Below, piece by piece: positions 35,074 through 44,591 of a stretch of 64,000 nucleotides of DNA. The stretch spans positions 620,001 through 684,000 of the forward strand of contig OZ243889.1 in assembly GCA_965213525.1 (NCBI GenBank). The letters run 5' to 3'. Each line of letters starts with the position of its first letter. Positions within the stretch are counted from its first letter, which is position 1. This stretch comes from G965213525 sp965213525. Its GTDB lineage: Bacteria; Actinomycetota; Acidimicrobiia; Acidimicrobiales; Poriferisodalaceae. Position numbers and translations under genes: made by a program. Below the pieces are notes generated by a model, which worked only from the letters and a program-made list of their open reading frames with translations, did no database searches and was not told the origin of the DNA.

Positions 35074-37451
35074 CGGTGGTGTCTCGTGTCTTGCCATGGC
35101 GCCGCGGTGAGGCGACCGACGACATCTTGGCTCCGGTCCTGCAGCGCTACCGCCAGCGCTGGCCCCGGGCCGAGACCACCTTGATCCGCACGGCGTTCGA
35201 GACCGCCCGTGACGCCCACGCCGGTCAGCGCCGCCGCTCGGGCGAGGACTACATCCACCACCCCGTGGCCGTCGCCGGCATCGTGGCCGATCTCGGCCTC
35301 GACGATGTCTCGATCGCTGCGGCCCTGCTCCATGACGCCGTCGAGGACACCGGGCTCACCCTCGATGACATCCAGCGCAGCTTCGGCGACGAGGTGGCCC
35401 GCATCGTCGACGGGGTGACCAAGCTCGATCGGGTCCGCTTCGAGTCACGCCAGCAGCAGCAGGCGGCCACGATGCGCAAGATGCTCGTCGCCATGGCCGA
35501 TGACCTGCGCGTGCTGCTCATCAAGCTCGCCGATCGGCTCCACAACATGCGCACCATCGGGGCGTTGCGGCCCGACAAGCAGGAGCGCATCGCCACCGAG
35601 ACCCTCGACATCTACGCCCCGCTGGCCCATCGGCTCGGCATGCAAGACCTCAAGACCCAGCTCGAGGAGCTGGCCTTCGCTGCGGCCCATCCCCGCCGCT
35701 ACGCCGAGATCGACCACATGGTCGCCACCCGGGCGCCCGAGCGCGACCGCTACCTGGCCAATGTCGTCGGCCAGATCGAGCTGCGCCTCGGGGAGCTCGG
35801 CATCCACGCCCGGGTGACCGGACGCAAGAAGCACCTGTACTCCATCTACGAGAAGATGGTCGTGAAGGGTCGTGACTTCAACGACATCCACGATTTGGTC
35901 GGTGTGCGGATCGTCGTCGACTCGGTGCGTGACTGCTACGCCGCCCTCGGGTCGATCCACTCGACGTGGCGGCCGGTGCAGGGCCGCTTCAAGGACTACG
36001 TGGCCATGCCCAAGTTCAACCTCTACCAGTCGTTGCACACGACGGTGGTGGGGCCGAGCGGCAAGATCGTCGAGGTGCAGATCCGCACCTTCGAGATGCA
36101 CCAGCGCGCCGAGCTCGGTGTCGCCGCCCACTGGCAGTACAAGACCAAGGCCGACCGCGCCGACAAGACCGATGTCCCGTGGCTGAACCGCATCGTGGAT
36201 TGGGAGGCCGAGACCTCTGATCCCGACGAGTTCATGCAGAACCTCAAGATCGACCTCGAACACGACGAGGTGTTCGTCTTCACCCCCAAGGGCGACGTCG
36301 TCACCTTGCCGGTCGGGTCGACGCCGGTCGACTTCGCCTACTCGATCCACACCGACGTCGGCCACGCCACCATCGGCGCCCGCCTCAACGGCCGTCTCGT
36401 GCCCCTCGACCGCCAGCTCGTCTCGGGCGACACGCTGGAGATCTTCACGTCCAAGGTCACCGGGGCCGGACCGTCGCGCGACTGGTTGGGCACGGCGGCC
36501 ACGCCCCGGGCCCGCAACAAGATCCGCCAGTGGTTCGCCCGTGAGCGGCGCGAGGACGCCATCGAGACCGGCAAGGAGGAGCTGCTGCGAGCCTTCCGCC
36601 GAGAGCAGCTCGGTGCCCAGAAGCTGCTCGGCAGCGAGACCTTGGCCCGAACGGCCTGCGAGCTGAACCACGCCGATCTCGACTCGCTGTACGCCGCGGT
36701 CGGTGAGGGTCACGTCAGCGCCCGCTCGGTCGCCCAACGCCTGCACCGCGAACAGCTCGACGCGATGCCCACCCGGGCCGAGCCGACGACGGTCACCTCG
36801 CCCCGTCCGGCCCCCCGCCGGGGCACGACCCCCTCGGTGCACGTCGAGGGCCTCGATGACGTCATGGTGCGGTTGTCTCGCTGTTGCACCCCGGTGCCCG
36901 GCGATGAGATCCTCGGGTTCGTCACCCGCGGCCGTGGCGTGTCGGTGCACCGAGCCGACTGCGCCAACGCCGTGTCGCTGGCCGACGGTCAATCCGACCG
37001 GCTCATCGACGTCGAGTGGGACGACGTCAGCGAGGGGGCCTTCGTCGCCGCCTTGGAGATCAAGGCGCTCGACCGGGCCGGGCTGTTGTCAGAGAGCAGC
37101 CAGGTGTTCGCCGAGCACCGGCTCAACATCTTGAGCTGCGCCACCACCACCGGCAACGACCGGGTGTCGCGCCTGCGTTTTGAGTTCGAGCTCGGCGATG
37201 CCGGACACCTCGAGTCGTTGATGCGGGCGTTGCGGCGCATCGACTCGGTCTATGACGTGTACCGCCTGTTGCCCGGCTCGGGGCCGGCGTCGCGGACCGG
37301 TCGGCCCGGCGGGCCCGACCAGCCCGACGCGACCGAAGCGCCGGGCGGCGACGACCCCCTCGCAGCACGGGCGGTGCTGCGCCCCGTCGTCGGGTCAGAC
37401 CCCACGACGGCCGCGGCCGTGGTCACCGACGCTGCCGCCACGCCTCGCTGA
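35070..37451 (+). CDS. relA: Bifunctional (p)ppGpp synthetase/hydrolase
   Basis: 793 residues from GTG 35070. The N-terminal HD hydrolase has YIHHPVAVAGIV and LLHDAVEDT (H87, D88). The synthetase domain (about 235-375) has GRKKHLYSIYEKM, DFNDIHDLVGVRI and FKDYVAMPKFNLYQSLHT. A TGS domain follows at about 400-460 (VFVFTPKGDVVTLPVGSTPVDFA, written in part), then a zinc-finger region with CCTPVPGDEI and an ACT domain near 660-735. Both catalytic halves look intact, so it should make and degrade the alarmone. Confidence 0.95.
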   Translation: MTVVSRVLPWRRGEATDDILAPVLQRYRQRWPRAETTLIRTAFETARDAHAGQRRRSGEDYIHHPVAVAGIVADLGLDDVSIAAALLHDAVEDTGLTLDDIQRSFGDEVARIVDGVTKLDRVRFESRQQQQAATMRKMLVAMADDLRVLLIKLADRLHNMRTIGALRPDKQERIATETLDIYAPLAHRLGMQDLKTQLEELAFAAAHPRRYAEIDHMVATRAPERDRYLANVVGQIELRLGELGIHARVTGRKKHLYSIYEKMVVKGRDFNDIHDLVGVRIVVDSVRDCYAALGSIHSTWRPVQGRFKDYVAMPKFNLYQSLHTTVVGPSGKIVEVQIRTFEMHQRAELGVAAHWQYKTKADRADKTDVPWLNRIVDWEAETSDPDEFMQNLKIDLEHDEVFVFTPKGDVVTLPVGSTPVDFAYSIHTDVGHATIGARLNGRLVPLDRQLVSGDTLEIFTSKVTGAGPSRDWLGTAATPRARNKIRQWFARERREDAIETGKEELLRAFRREQLGAQKLLGSETLARTACELNHADLDSLYAAVGEGHVSARSVAQRLHREQLDAMPTRAEPTTVTSPRPAPRRGTTPSVHVEGLDDVMVRLSRCCTPVPGDEILGFVTRGRGVSVHRADCANAVSLADGQSDRLIDVEWDDVSEGAFVAALEIKALDRAGLLSESSQVFAEHRLNILSCATTTGNDRVSRLRFEFELGDAGHLESLMRALRRIDSVYDVYRLLPGSGPASRTGRPGGPDQPDATEAPGGDDPLAARAVLRPVVGSDPTTAAAVVTDAAATPR

Positions 37452-37455
37452 GCAC

Positions 37456-37472
37456 CCCCGGCCGGGCCGGGG
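37456..37472 (+). terminator. GC hairpin after relA
   Basis: CCCCGGC, loop CGG, GCCGGGG, four bases past the relA stop and before the hisS promoter box. No T-tract. Confidence 0.4.
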
Positions 37473-37511
37473 CCAGCGCGAACCCCGGGGGGCCACCGCA
37501 GCGGGCGGCTC

Positions 37512-37517
37512 TACAGT
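37512..37517 (+). promoter_or_regulatory. -10 box of hisS (leaderless or short leader)
   Basis: TACAGT ends 11 bases before the ATG at 37529. Confidence 0.4.
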
Positions 37518-37528
37518 GAGCCCCCGTC

Positions 37529-38866
37529 ATGAGTGACCCCTCGCCTCGTCCGGAGGCCTTTCGCGCACCGCCGGGCACCCACGACGTGCTGCCCCCTGCC
37601 TCGGCCCGCTGGGTGGCGCTGCTCGCTGCGGTGCACGAGCGGATGCGCCGGGCCAACTACGGCCTGGTCCACGGCCCGCTGTTCGAAGAGCTCGGCGTGT
37701 TCCGCCGCATCGGTGAGGGCACCGACGTGGTCACCAAGGAGATGTACGACTTCGTCGACAAGGGGGGACGGCACCTCGCTCTGCGGCCCGAGAGCACGGC
37801 GGCGATCTGTCGGGCGTTCGTGTCGCATCGTCCGACCACCCCGTGGAAGGTGTGGTACCTCGCCCCGCACTTCCGCTACGAGCGGGCCCAGGCGGGGCGC
37901 TACCGCCAGCACCACCAGATCGGCGCCGAGGTGCTCGGCAGCGACGATCCTGACCTCGACGTCGAGGTGATCGCCCTGGCCGCCGGCATCCTCGACGACG
38001 TCGGTCTGCGTGACGTGCGCCTGCACGTCAACTCCCTCGGCGACGCCGCGACCCGCAACGCCTACGCCGCGGCGCTGGCGGGCTGGCTGGGCGCCCGAGC
38101 CGACGAGCTCGACCCCGCCGACGCCGCCAAGATCGACACCCACCCGCTGCGGGTGCTCGACTCCAAGCGGCCCGCCGCGGTCGCCGTCACCGCCGAGGCC
38201 CCGCCGATCGCCGAGTTCCTCACCGCCGAGGCCGCCGATCACCTGGCTCGCGTCCTCGACGGGCTCGCCAGCGTCGGGATCGACGTCGTCGTGGACCCCC
38301 GGCTGGTGAGGGGCTTGGACTACTACACCCACACCACCTTCGAGTTCGTGTCGGCGGCGATCGACGCGGCTCAGTCGACGGTGTGCGGCGGCGGGCGCTA
38401 CGGCGGACTCGTCGAGCAGCTCGGCGGCCCCGCCACCCCCGGGATCGGCTTCGGGATGGGCATCGAGCGCCTGTTGCTCGCCGCCGACGCCGAGGGCACC
38501 TTCGAGGCGCCTGCGCCCGGGCCTGACGTGTTCGTCGTGGACACCACGGGCGGGACCGCAGCGCGTCGAGCGACCGAGCGGTTGCGCTCGGCCGGCCTCA
38601 GCGCCGACCGGGCCTTCGACGACCGGTCGATGAAGGCCCAGATGAAGGCCGCCGACCGCAGCGGGGCGGCCGTGGCCGTCATCGTCGGTCCCGACGAACG
38701 TGCGGCGGGTGAGGTGACCGTGCGGCCCCTGCGCGCCGGGGGTGCCCAGCGACGCATCGCCGACGACGACCTCGAGGCCGAGCTGACCGGGTTGCTCGCT
38801 CACCCCGACGCGCTCGCCCGCCCCCGGCCTCACGACACCGAACAGAACGGGGACCGAGCACCATGA
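37529..38866 (+). CDS. hisS: Histidyl-tRNA synthetase
   Basis: 445 residues, ATG start. Class II synthetase with PPGTHDVLPP, the His-specific motifs FRYERAQAGRYRQHHQIGAE and RGLDYYTHTTFEF, motif 3 TPGIGFGMGIERLLL, and a C-terminal anticodon-binding domain (about 335-430). The stop overlaps the aspS start (ATGA), so the two synthetases are produced together, an arrangement common in bacteria. Confidence 0.96.
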   Translation: MSDPSPRPEAFRAPPGTHDVLPPASARWVALLAAVHERMRRANYGLVHGPLFEELGVFRRIGEGTDVVTKEMYDFVDKGGRHLALRPESTAAICRAFVSHRPTTPWKVWYLAPHFRYERAQAGRYRQHHQIGAEVLGSDDPDLDVEVIALAAGILDDVGLRDVRLHVNSLGDAATRNAYAAALAGWLGARADELDPADAAKIDTHPLRVLDSKRPAAVAVTAEAPPIAEFLTAEAADHLARVLDGLASVGIDVVVDPRLVRGLDYYTHTTFEFVSAAIDAAQSTVCGGGRYGGLVEQLGGPATPGIGFGMGIERLLLAADAEGTFEAPAPGPDVFVVDTTGGTAARRATERLRSAGLSADRAFDDRSMKAQMKAADRSGAAVAVIVGPDERAAGEVTVRPLRAGGAQRRIADDDLEAELTGLLAHPDALARPRPHDTEQNGDRAP

Positions 38867-40596
38867 CGATGCGGACCGATCGCTGCGGCGAGCTGGGGGC
38901 GGCCGACGTCGGCCGTCAGGTCACCGTCTGTGGGTGGGTGCATCGCCGTCGAGAGCACGGCGAGCACCTGGCCTTCGTCGACGTGCGAGACCACACCGGC
39001 ATCGTCCAGTGCGTCGTCGACGGATCGGTCGACGTGCGCAGCGAGTACGTCGTGGCGGTCACCGGCGCTGTCCGGGTGCGTCCCGAAGGCACCGTCAACG
39101 AAGCGCTGGCGTCGGGAGAGATCGAGCTGGGCGACTGCGACGTCGAGGTGCTGACGGCCTCAGAGCCTCCGCCCTTCCCCCTCGACCGCGCCGCCGACGT
39201 CGACGAGGTCACCCGCATCCGCCACCGGTACGTCGATCTGCGCACCCCCCGCCTGCAGCGCAACCTGCGCCTGCGGGCCGTGGTCAACGCCTCGATCCGG
39301 TCGTCGATGGTCGACCAGGGCTTCGTGGAGGTCGAGACCCCCGATCTCATCGCCTCGACGCCTGAGGGGGCGCGCGACTTCGTCGTGCCGAGCCGCATGC
39401 GCCCGGGCTCGTTCTACGCCCTGCCCCAGAGCCCGCAGCTGTTCAAGCAGATGTGCATGGTCGGCGGCATCGACCGCTACTACCAGATCGCCCGGTGCTT
39501 CCGTGACGAGGACCTGCGGGCCGACCGCCAGTTCGAGTTCACCCAGCTCGATCTCGAGATGAGCTTCGCTGACACCGAGGACGTGCTGGACGCCGTCAGC
39601 CGGGCCGTGCGGGCGGCGACGGTGGCCGCCACCGGGTCCGACCCCGGTGAGATCGCCCGCATGACCTGGCACGAGGCCCAGGAGCGCTTCGGCACCGACA
39701 AGCCCGACCTGCGCTTCGGGATGGAGCTCGTCGAGCTGACCGACCTGTTCGCCGAGACGGACTTCAAGGTGGTCACGGCCCCGTCGGTCAAGGGCATCCG
39801 CCACGCCGGTGCCGGTGACGTCGGACGGGGCCGCCTCGACGCGCTCACCGAGCGGGCCAAGTCGTGGGGGGCAAAGGGCCTGGTGTGGATGAAGGTCGGC
39901 GAGGACGGGACGCTCAGCTCGCCGGTGGCGAAGTTCCTGTCAGAGGCCGAGCTCGACGGCGTGCGCGACCGCCTGGGGGCCGAGCCCGGCGACGTGGTGT
40001 ACCTCGTCGCCGACGATGCCCCCGTGGTACGCCACGTGCTGGGGTTGCTGCGCCTCGAGCTCGGCCGACCGCCGGTCAACGAGGGCGGTCTGACCTTCAC
40101 GTGGGTCACCGAGTTCCCCCTCTTCGAGGGCGTGACCGAGGCGGGCATCCCGATCCCGGCGCACCACCCGTTCACCCGGCCCCATCCCGACGACCTTCAG
40201 ATGCTCGTTCCCGGGGGACCGCTCACCGAGATCCGCTCGCTCGCCTATGACCTGGTCTGCAACGGCTGGGAGCTCGGGTCGGGCAGCGTGCGGATCCACC
40301 GGGGCGATCTGCAGCGTCGGGTCTTCGAGGTGCTCGGCATCGATGAGGACGAGGCGACCGCCAAGTTCGGCTTCCTCCTCGAGGCCTTCCGCTACGGGGC
40401 GCCCCCCCACGCCGGCTTCGCCGTCGGCCTGGACCGCCTGGTCGCCCTGCTCGCCGGGGAGGAGAACATCCGTGAGGTCATCGCCTTCCCCAAGACCCAG
40501 TCCGGCGCCGACCCGCTGACTGGTGCCCCGACCCCGATCGCCGGCGCCCACCTCGACGAGCTGGGCCTGCGGGTGCTGCCCCCGCCCCCGAGCTGA
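38863..40596 (+). CDS. aspS: Aspartyl-tRNA synthetase
   Basis: 577 residues starting on ATGA. N-terminal OB anticodon domain (residues 1-105, VCGWVHRRREHGEHLAFVDV in short), class II motif 1 around RSSMVDQGFVEVETP, motif 2 FRDEDLRADRQFEFTQLD (from F213), a bacterial insertion domain (about 280-410), and motif 3 GFAVGLDRLVALLAG near 518. Normal bacterial length. Whether it also charges tRNA-Asn cannot be told by eye. Confidence 0.96.
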   Translation: MTMRTDRCGELGAADVGRQVTVCGWVHRRREHGEHLAFVDVRDHTGIVQCVVDGSVDVRSEYVVAVTGAVRVRPEGTVNEALASGEIELGDCDVEVLTASEPPPFPLDRAADVDEVTRIRHRYVDLRTPRLQRNLRLRAVVNASIRSSMVDQGFVEVETPDLIASTPEGARDFVVPSRMRPGSFYALPQSPQLFKQMCMVGGIDRYYQIARCFRDEDLRADRQFEFTQLDLEMSFADTEDVLDAVSRAVRAATVAATGSDPGEIARMTWHEAQERFGTDKPDLRFGMELVELTDLFAETDFKVVTAPSVKGIRHAGAGDVGRGRLDALTERAKSWGAKGLVWMKVGEDGTLSSPVAKFLSEAELDGVRDRLGAEPGDVVYLVADDAPVVRHVLGLLRLELGRPPVNEGGLTFTWVTEFPLFEGVTEAGIPIPAHHPFTRPHPDDLQMLVPGGPLTEIRSLAYDLVCNGWELGSGSVRIHRGDLQRRVFEVLGIDEDEATAKFGFLLEAFRYGAPPHAGFAVGLDRLVALLAGEENIREVIAFPKTQSGADPLTGAPTPIAGAHLDELGLRVLPPPPS

Positions 40597-40628
40597 GCGC
40601 AGGGCTGGGTCGAGAGAAGAACCTGCGC
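40597..40628 (+). terminator. Possible hairpin after aspS
   Basis: GCGCAGG pairs with CCTGCGC across an 18-base loop starting at the aspS stop. Weak evidence. Confidence 0.3.
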
Positions 40629-40635
40629 CGGCCTC

Positions 40636-40666
40636 TTGACATCTCGCGCCGGGGGGGGGGCACACT
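40636..40666 (+). promoter_or_regulatory. Promoter with ten-G spacer tract
   Basis: A perfect -35 hexamer TTGACA (40636-40641) is followed after 19 bases by CACACT (40661-40666), a fair -10 hexamer. The spacer ends with an uninterrupted run of ten Gs (40651-40660). Loss of one or two Gs would bring the spacer to 18 or 17 bases, the best spacing. A ribosome site (AGGGGGTG) lies before the ATG at 40685. Confidence 0.45.
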
Positions 40667-40684
40667 GACGCTAGGGGGTGTGCC

Positions 40685-41188
40685 ATGACAACAACGCCGA
40701 GGATGGTCGGAACGACGGCAGCATTCTGCGATCCAGAGCTCGATGCGACGTCCAACGACGTGGGTCGAGCGCTGAAGCGGTCTCTCGGTATCGCACTTCT
40801 CTGGGCGGTGGCTCCCGTGCTCGCCGCCGCCCTGGTCGTCGTCACGCCCGTGATCGGGGGCACCGACGAGGCTTTTGCCGCCTGCAGCGGGAGCACTCCC
40901 GTGGTGAAGGTCGCAGTCTTTGGTGGCACGACCGTTGCGCGGGACGACCCGAACTCCGGCACCTGCGACGGAGATGCGTTCTACGGCTTCCGGTTCACCG
41001 ACGGGCCCGCTACCGACGGGAGGTGCTCATACATCGACTTCGGGACATCACCGAACCTCAGCCGATACACCTGCGGCAGCGTCTCAACCTGGTACGACGA
41101 CCAGAACTCCGGGTACATCTCACGGTTCCGCCGCACGACGGGGGCCGGAAGTCAGGCAACAGCGTGGTTCGGCGGCAACGGGCACTGA
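40685..41188 (+). CDS. Secreted small cysteine-containing protein, unknown
   Basis: 167 residues, ATG with AGGGGGTG upstream. A 30-residue N-tail precedes one hydrophobic segment (about 35-58, SLGIALLWAVAPVLAAALVV), then DEAFA, a likely cleavage site. The mature part of about 100 residues has four cysteines (ACSG, TCDG, RCSY, TCGS) and ends with a Ser/Gly/aromatic-rich tail. No family recognised. The gene lies after a promoter-like site with a ten-G run and begins the accessory zone. Confidence 0.65.
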   Translation: MTTTPRMVGTTAAFCDPELDATSNDVGRALKRSLGIALLWAVAPVLAAALVVVTPVIGGTDEAFAACSGSTPVVKVAVFGGTTVARDDPNSGTCDGDAFYGFRFTDGPATDGRCSYIDFGTSPNLSRYTCGSVSTWYDDQNSGYISRFRRTTGAGSQATAWFGGNGH

Positions 41189-41240
41189 TCGGTCAGGGAA
41201 CGGCACGAAGCGGTCGACCACGACATCGAGGGGATTCGAG

Positions 41241-42170
41241 ATGCAGAACTGCCGGGGGCTCAGCGTCGCAGCTGCGTGCATCGTCGCGATGACGGCGTGC
41301 GGCAGCGGGAGCGAGGCACCATCATCTGAGGCCGCAACGACCAGCGCTACGGTCGAGACGGCTGGGTTCGAGACCGCAGGAGCTCCCGTCGGCGAAGCCG
41401 TCCGGACCGAGCTGCGGGAGGCGGTATCGGCGGGTCACCTCGTCCCGACAGCGGCATCTGCCAGTTCCCCCGGAGCGGACGGTGTGGCCGCACCGACCGA
41501 CAGCGAGGTGACGGAGTGCATGCGCGATCGCGGCTTCGAGAACTACACGGTCGCGGACGACGCCCGGCGATGGGATGGCTTGTCACAAGAGGAGTTTCGA
41601 GCGCAGTACGGCTTCGGGATCCTGCCCCTGATCGAGCTGCAGGCCTACAGCCCGGACCCCAACGTCACCATCGCCGCCGACCTCGACTCGGGCGATCTGA
41701 CGGCGTACACCGAGGCTCAGGCGGTCTGTGACCCCGTCGGTGCTCCCCAGATGGAGGTTGTCACGCTCTCCGACGAGGCGTGGGCGGCGTTGAACGATCT
41801 CCGCAACGAGATCGTGACCTCCCCTGAGATGATCCAGGCCGAGGCGGCGTGGGCGGAGTGCGTTGCAGAACGAGGGTCGCCCATCGCGAACCGCTCGGAG
41901 ATGATGGAACAGATCGGCCGGCGATCCGAGCGTTTCGCCGCCCCGTTCCTCGAGCAGTTGAACACGCACCAGATGTCCGGGGACCACGACGCCGCTGCGG
42001 CGCTGCGCATGGTCGATGTCCTGTCGCCCGCCGAGCACGCCGAGTACGAGGCGGCCGTCGAACGAGAGATCGAAGCGGCACAGCTCGATGCGCAGTGCGG
42101 CCCGTTGGTCGACGACGTGCACGACCGGCTCTGGGCCGAGGGCGTGCAGGACCTGGTCGAGGACGCCTGA
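41241..42170 (+). CDS. Lipoprotein, unknown
   Basis: 309 residues from ATG 41241, with GAGGGG 8 bases upstream. Signal peptide with lipobox MTAC (cysteine near residue 20), then a Ser/Thr/Ala-rich stretch and a helical domain with EVTECMRDRGFENY, a pattern common in actinobacterial surface lipoproteins. Two more cysteines (AVCDP, AQCGP) and WAECVAERG may form disulfides. Function unknown. Confidence 0.7.
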   Translation: MQNCRGLSVAAACIVAMTACGSGSEAPSSEAATTSATVETAGFETAGAPVGEAVRTELREAVSAGHLVPTAASASSPGADGVAAPTDSEVTECMRDRGFENYTVADDARRWDGLSQEEFRAQYGFGILPLIELQAYSPDPNVTIAADLDSGDLTAYTEAQAVCDPVGAPQMEVVTLSDEAWAALNDLRNEIVTSPEMIQAEAAWAECVAERGSPIANRSEMMEQIGRRSERFAAPFLEQLNTHQMSGDHDAAAALRMVDVLSPAEHAEYEAAVEREIEAAQLDAQCGPLVDDVHDRLWAEGVQDLVEDA

Positions 42171-42205
42171 GCCTCTTTGGCCATCGCGGGGGTTGGCGCA
42201 GTTCG

Positions 42206-42220
42206 CCCGCCGACGGCGGG
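42206..42220. terminator. Bidirectional hairpin
   Basis: CCCGCC, loop GAC, GGCGGG, between the ends of the lipoprotein gene (+) and the acyl-CoA synthetase gene (-). Confidence 0.4.
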
Positions 42221-42253
42221 GCCGGGGCGTGGTGACCAGAGCGCCCCCGTCGC

Positions 42254-43834
42254 TCAGATGCTGCGGCCGGTCCCCGCCCAGTAGGGGTCGCGCAGCAGCC
42301 GCTTGGCGAGCTTGCCGGTGGGTGTGCGGGGCAGCTGAGTGACGTAGTCGACGCTGCGGGGCACCTTGTAGCCGGCCAGGTGCTCGCGCACGTGGCCACG
42401 GATCGATTCGGTGGTGGCCTCGGAGGCGTCGTGGCCCTCGACCAGCTGGACCGCCGCCTTGACCTGCTCGCCGAACTCCTCGTCGGGCACCCCGAACACC
42501 GCAGCGTCGTCGACGGCGGGGTGGGTGGCGAGCACGCCCTCGATCTCGGCCGGGTAGATGTTGACCCCGCCCGAGATGATCATGTCGATCTTGCGGTCCG
42601 ACAGGTGCAGGTAGCCCTCCTCGTCGAGCCAGCCGACGTCGCCGGTGGTGAACCAACCGCCGTCGCGGTGCGATTCGGCGGTCTTGGCGGGGTCGTTGTG
42701 GTACTCGAAGTCGGCGCCCATCAGGCTGTGCATCCAGATCGTGCCGGACTCCCCGGTCGGGCGGGGCGTGCCGTCGTCGTCGAGGACCTGGACCTCGACG
42801 GTGCCCATCGACCGTCCCACGCTGGTCGGCCGGTCGGGCCACTCGTGACCCCGGATGGCGGTGACGACCGACCCCTCGGTCGAGCCGTAGTACTCGTGCA
42901 CGACCGGGCCCCACCACTCGAGCATCTGGCGCTTGACCTCCGGCGGGCAGGGTGCGGCGCCGTGCCACACCGCCTTCAGGCTCGACCCGTCGAAGGCGTC
43001 CTTGGTGGCGTCGTCGACGCGCAGGAGGCGCACGAACTGGGTGGGAACCAGGTGGATGTTCGTCACCTCGTGAGCGTCGATGAGGCGCAGCGTCTCGGCG
43101 GCGTCGAAGCGGTGGCGGGAGACGATCGTCGAACCGGCCACGAAGGGCAGGAACGACCACGCCCACTGCGCCGAGTGGTAGCAGGGCCCGACGATGAGGG
43201 TCGTGCCGTCGGCGGGCACGTCGAGGGCGCTCGTCAGCCCGGCCCCGACGAGCTGCATCAGGGCGGGGTCGCCACCCCCGCCGAAGCTCGAGCTGCGCAC
43301 CCCCTTGGGACGCCCGGTGGTGCCCGAGGTGTAGAACATCGGCCCGCCGAGCTCCTGCTCCGCCGGCTCGTCGTCGGGCTGGTCGGCGAGGAGGTGCTCG
43401 AGGCCCGTGAAGCCATCCGGCGCGCCGTCGGTCGATCCGATCAGCACGGCGCGGCCGTCGAGGGCAGCGGCGGCGTCAGCCGGCAGGCGGCCGAGGGCGT
43501 CGGCGGCGACATGGGCGAACTGGTCCTCGGCGAACAGCGCTCGTGCCCCGGCGTCGCCAAGGACGTAGGCGAGCTCGTCGGCGGACCAGTGCCAGTTCAC
43601 CGGGACGTAGCGCAGACCGGCGTGGGTCGCTGCGCCCATCAGTTCGAACCACTCCCGCCGGTTGCCCGACACGACGGCGATGACGTCACCTGAGGCGAGG
43701 CCGAGCGAGCGGAACAGGTGCACGAGGCGGTTCATCCGCTGCTCGGTCTCGGTCCACCTCGTCGAGCCCCGCTCGTCGATCAAGGCGGGCCGGTCACCGT
43801 GGGCGGCGGCGTGCGGGGCGAACAGGACGGTCAT
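42254..43834 (-). CDS. Acyl-CoA synthetase (AMP-binding)
   Basis: 526 residues, ATG at 43834. ANL adenylation enzyme: P-loop MFYTSGTTGRPKGVR, core motif HEYYGSTEGSVV, DGGWFTTGDVGWLDEEGYLH, the hinge DRKIDMIISGGVNIYPAEIE and the catalytic lysine in PRTPTGKLAKRLLR. It activates a carboxylic acid as the AMP ester and transfers it to CoA; chain length is not clear. It stands alone among accessory genes, with no beta-oxidation partner. Confidence 0.9.
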   Translation of the reverse strand: MTVLFAPHAAAHGDRPALIDERGSTRWTETEQRMNRLVHLFRSLGLASGDVIAVVSGNRREWFELMGAATHAGLRYVPVNWHWSADELAYVLGDAGARALFAEDQFAHVAADALGRLPADAAAALDGRAVLIGSTDGAPDGFTGLEHLLADQPDDEPAEQELGGPMFYTSGTTGRPKGVRSSSFGGGGDPALMQLVGAGLTSALDVPADGTTLIVGPCYHSAQWAWSFLPFVAGSTIVSRHRFDAAETLRLIDAHEVTNIHLVPTQFVRLLRVDDATKDAFDGSSLKAVWHGAAPCPPEVKRQMLEWWGPVVHEYYGSTEGSVVTAIRGHEWPDRPTSVGRSMGTVEVQVLDDDGTPRPTGESGTIWMHSLMGADFEYHNDPAKTAESHRDGGWFTTGDVGWLDEEGYLHLSDRKIDMIISGGVNIYPAEIEGVLATHPAVDDAAVFGVPDEEFGEQVKAAVQLVEGHDASEATTESIRGHVREHLAGYKVPRSVDYVTQLPRTPTGKLAKRLLRDPYWAGTGRSI

Positions 43835-44088
43835 GGCCCTCCTCGGGGTCTGGCCGGGGTGTTCGCCCGGTCCTGCCTGGTCGGCCCGTGGCGGCAGGGG
43901 AGCCGTTGGGGGGCCGGGCGCGGGCCCCGGCAGTGTCGCCCACCGAACCCCACATCGTCACGCCGGCCCACGAACCCTGGGGCGCAGCAGTGCGGACGGT
44001 AACGCTTCGAGACCAGCAGGCGGACGCTCTCGCACGTCCATGACGACGATCGACCTTCCTTGCAGGACCAGATCAGGGATCAGCTGCC

Positions 44089-44553
44089 ATGAACAGGACG
44101 TCGCTTCTGGTGGCAGTCTTGCTGGTGGCCGAGGGAGGGTGTGCGTCAGACACCTCCGGCGTGAGCCTGACCGCCACCCCGTCTCCCTCGTCGGTCGATG
44201 ATGGCGAGCCGAGCGGCGGGGCGGCACCGAAAGGTGGGACGGCCAGCACTTCGGACACAGACGCCCAGCCCGCTGCGGAAGTCCAGCAAGTGGATCCGCT
44301 GCCGTTGGTGGAGATCGTGCCCGGGGACGCCGGGTGCGGCCGCCCGGCCATGATCGAGCTCCCGGCCATGATCGAGCCGGACGACTACCCGGTGGAGGAC
44401 CGAGCCGCCACGGCCGAAGGTGAGGTCGAGTTGTGGGAGGAGCGGCTGATCTCCGGTCGTGACCGCAAGCCTGCGGCCTTCGCGGCGGGGAAGAGAGCTG
44501 CTCGGGGAGGCGCAACGTCGGAGCCCAGGGCGCCATCGAACCCATTCCGCTGA
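44089..44553 (+). CDS. Lipoprotein-like protein, probably truncated by a frameshift
   Basis: 154 residues, ATG 44089. Signal segment TSLLVAVLLVAEGGC with a weak lipobox (cysteine at 18), then a Ser/Thr/Pro-rich stretch and a domain beginning DPLPLVEIVPGDAGCGRPAM. The reading turns into Arg/Ala/Pro-rich sequence of another character after about residue 128 and ends soon. A plausible continuation lies in another frame at 44520-44804, so one frameshift near 44470-44510 is likely. No family recognised. Confidence 0.45.
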   Translation: MNRTSLLVAVLLVAEGGCASDTSGVSLTATPSPSSVDDGEPSGGAAPKGGTASTSDTDAQPAAEVQQVDPLPLVEIVPGDAGCGRPAMIELPAMIEPDDYPVEDRAATAEGEVELWEERLISGRDRKPAAFAAGKRAARGGATSEPRAPSNPFR

Positions 44554-44591
44554 CCCCCGAGGACAGAGGGAACGCGCACGTTGCCAGCTCG

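Noticed and set aside
43835..44088. Regulatory sites between the acyl-CoA synthetase and the 44089 gene
   Set aside because: No clear hexamer pair or inverted repeat could be supported.
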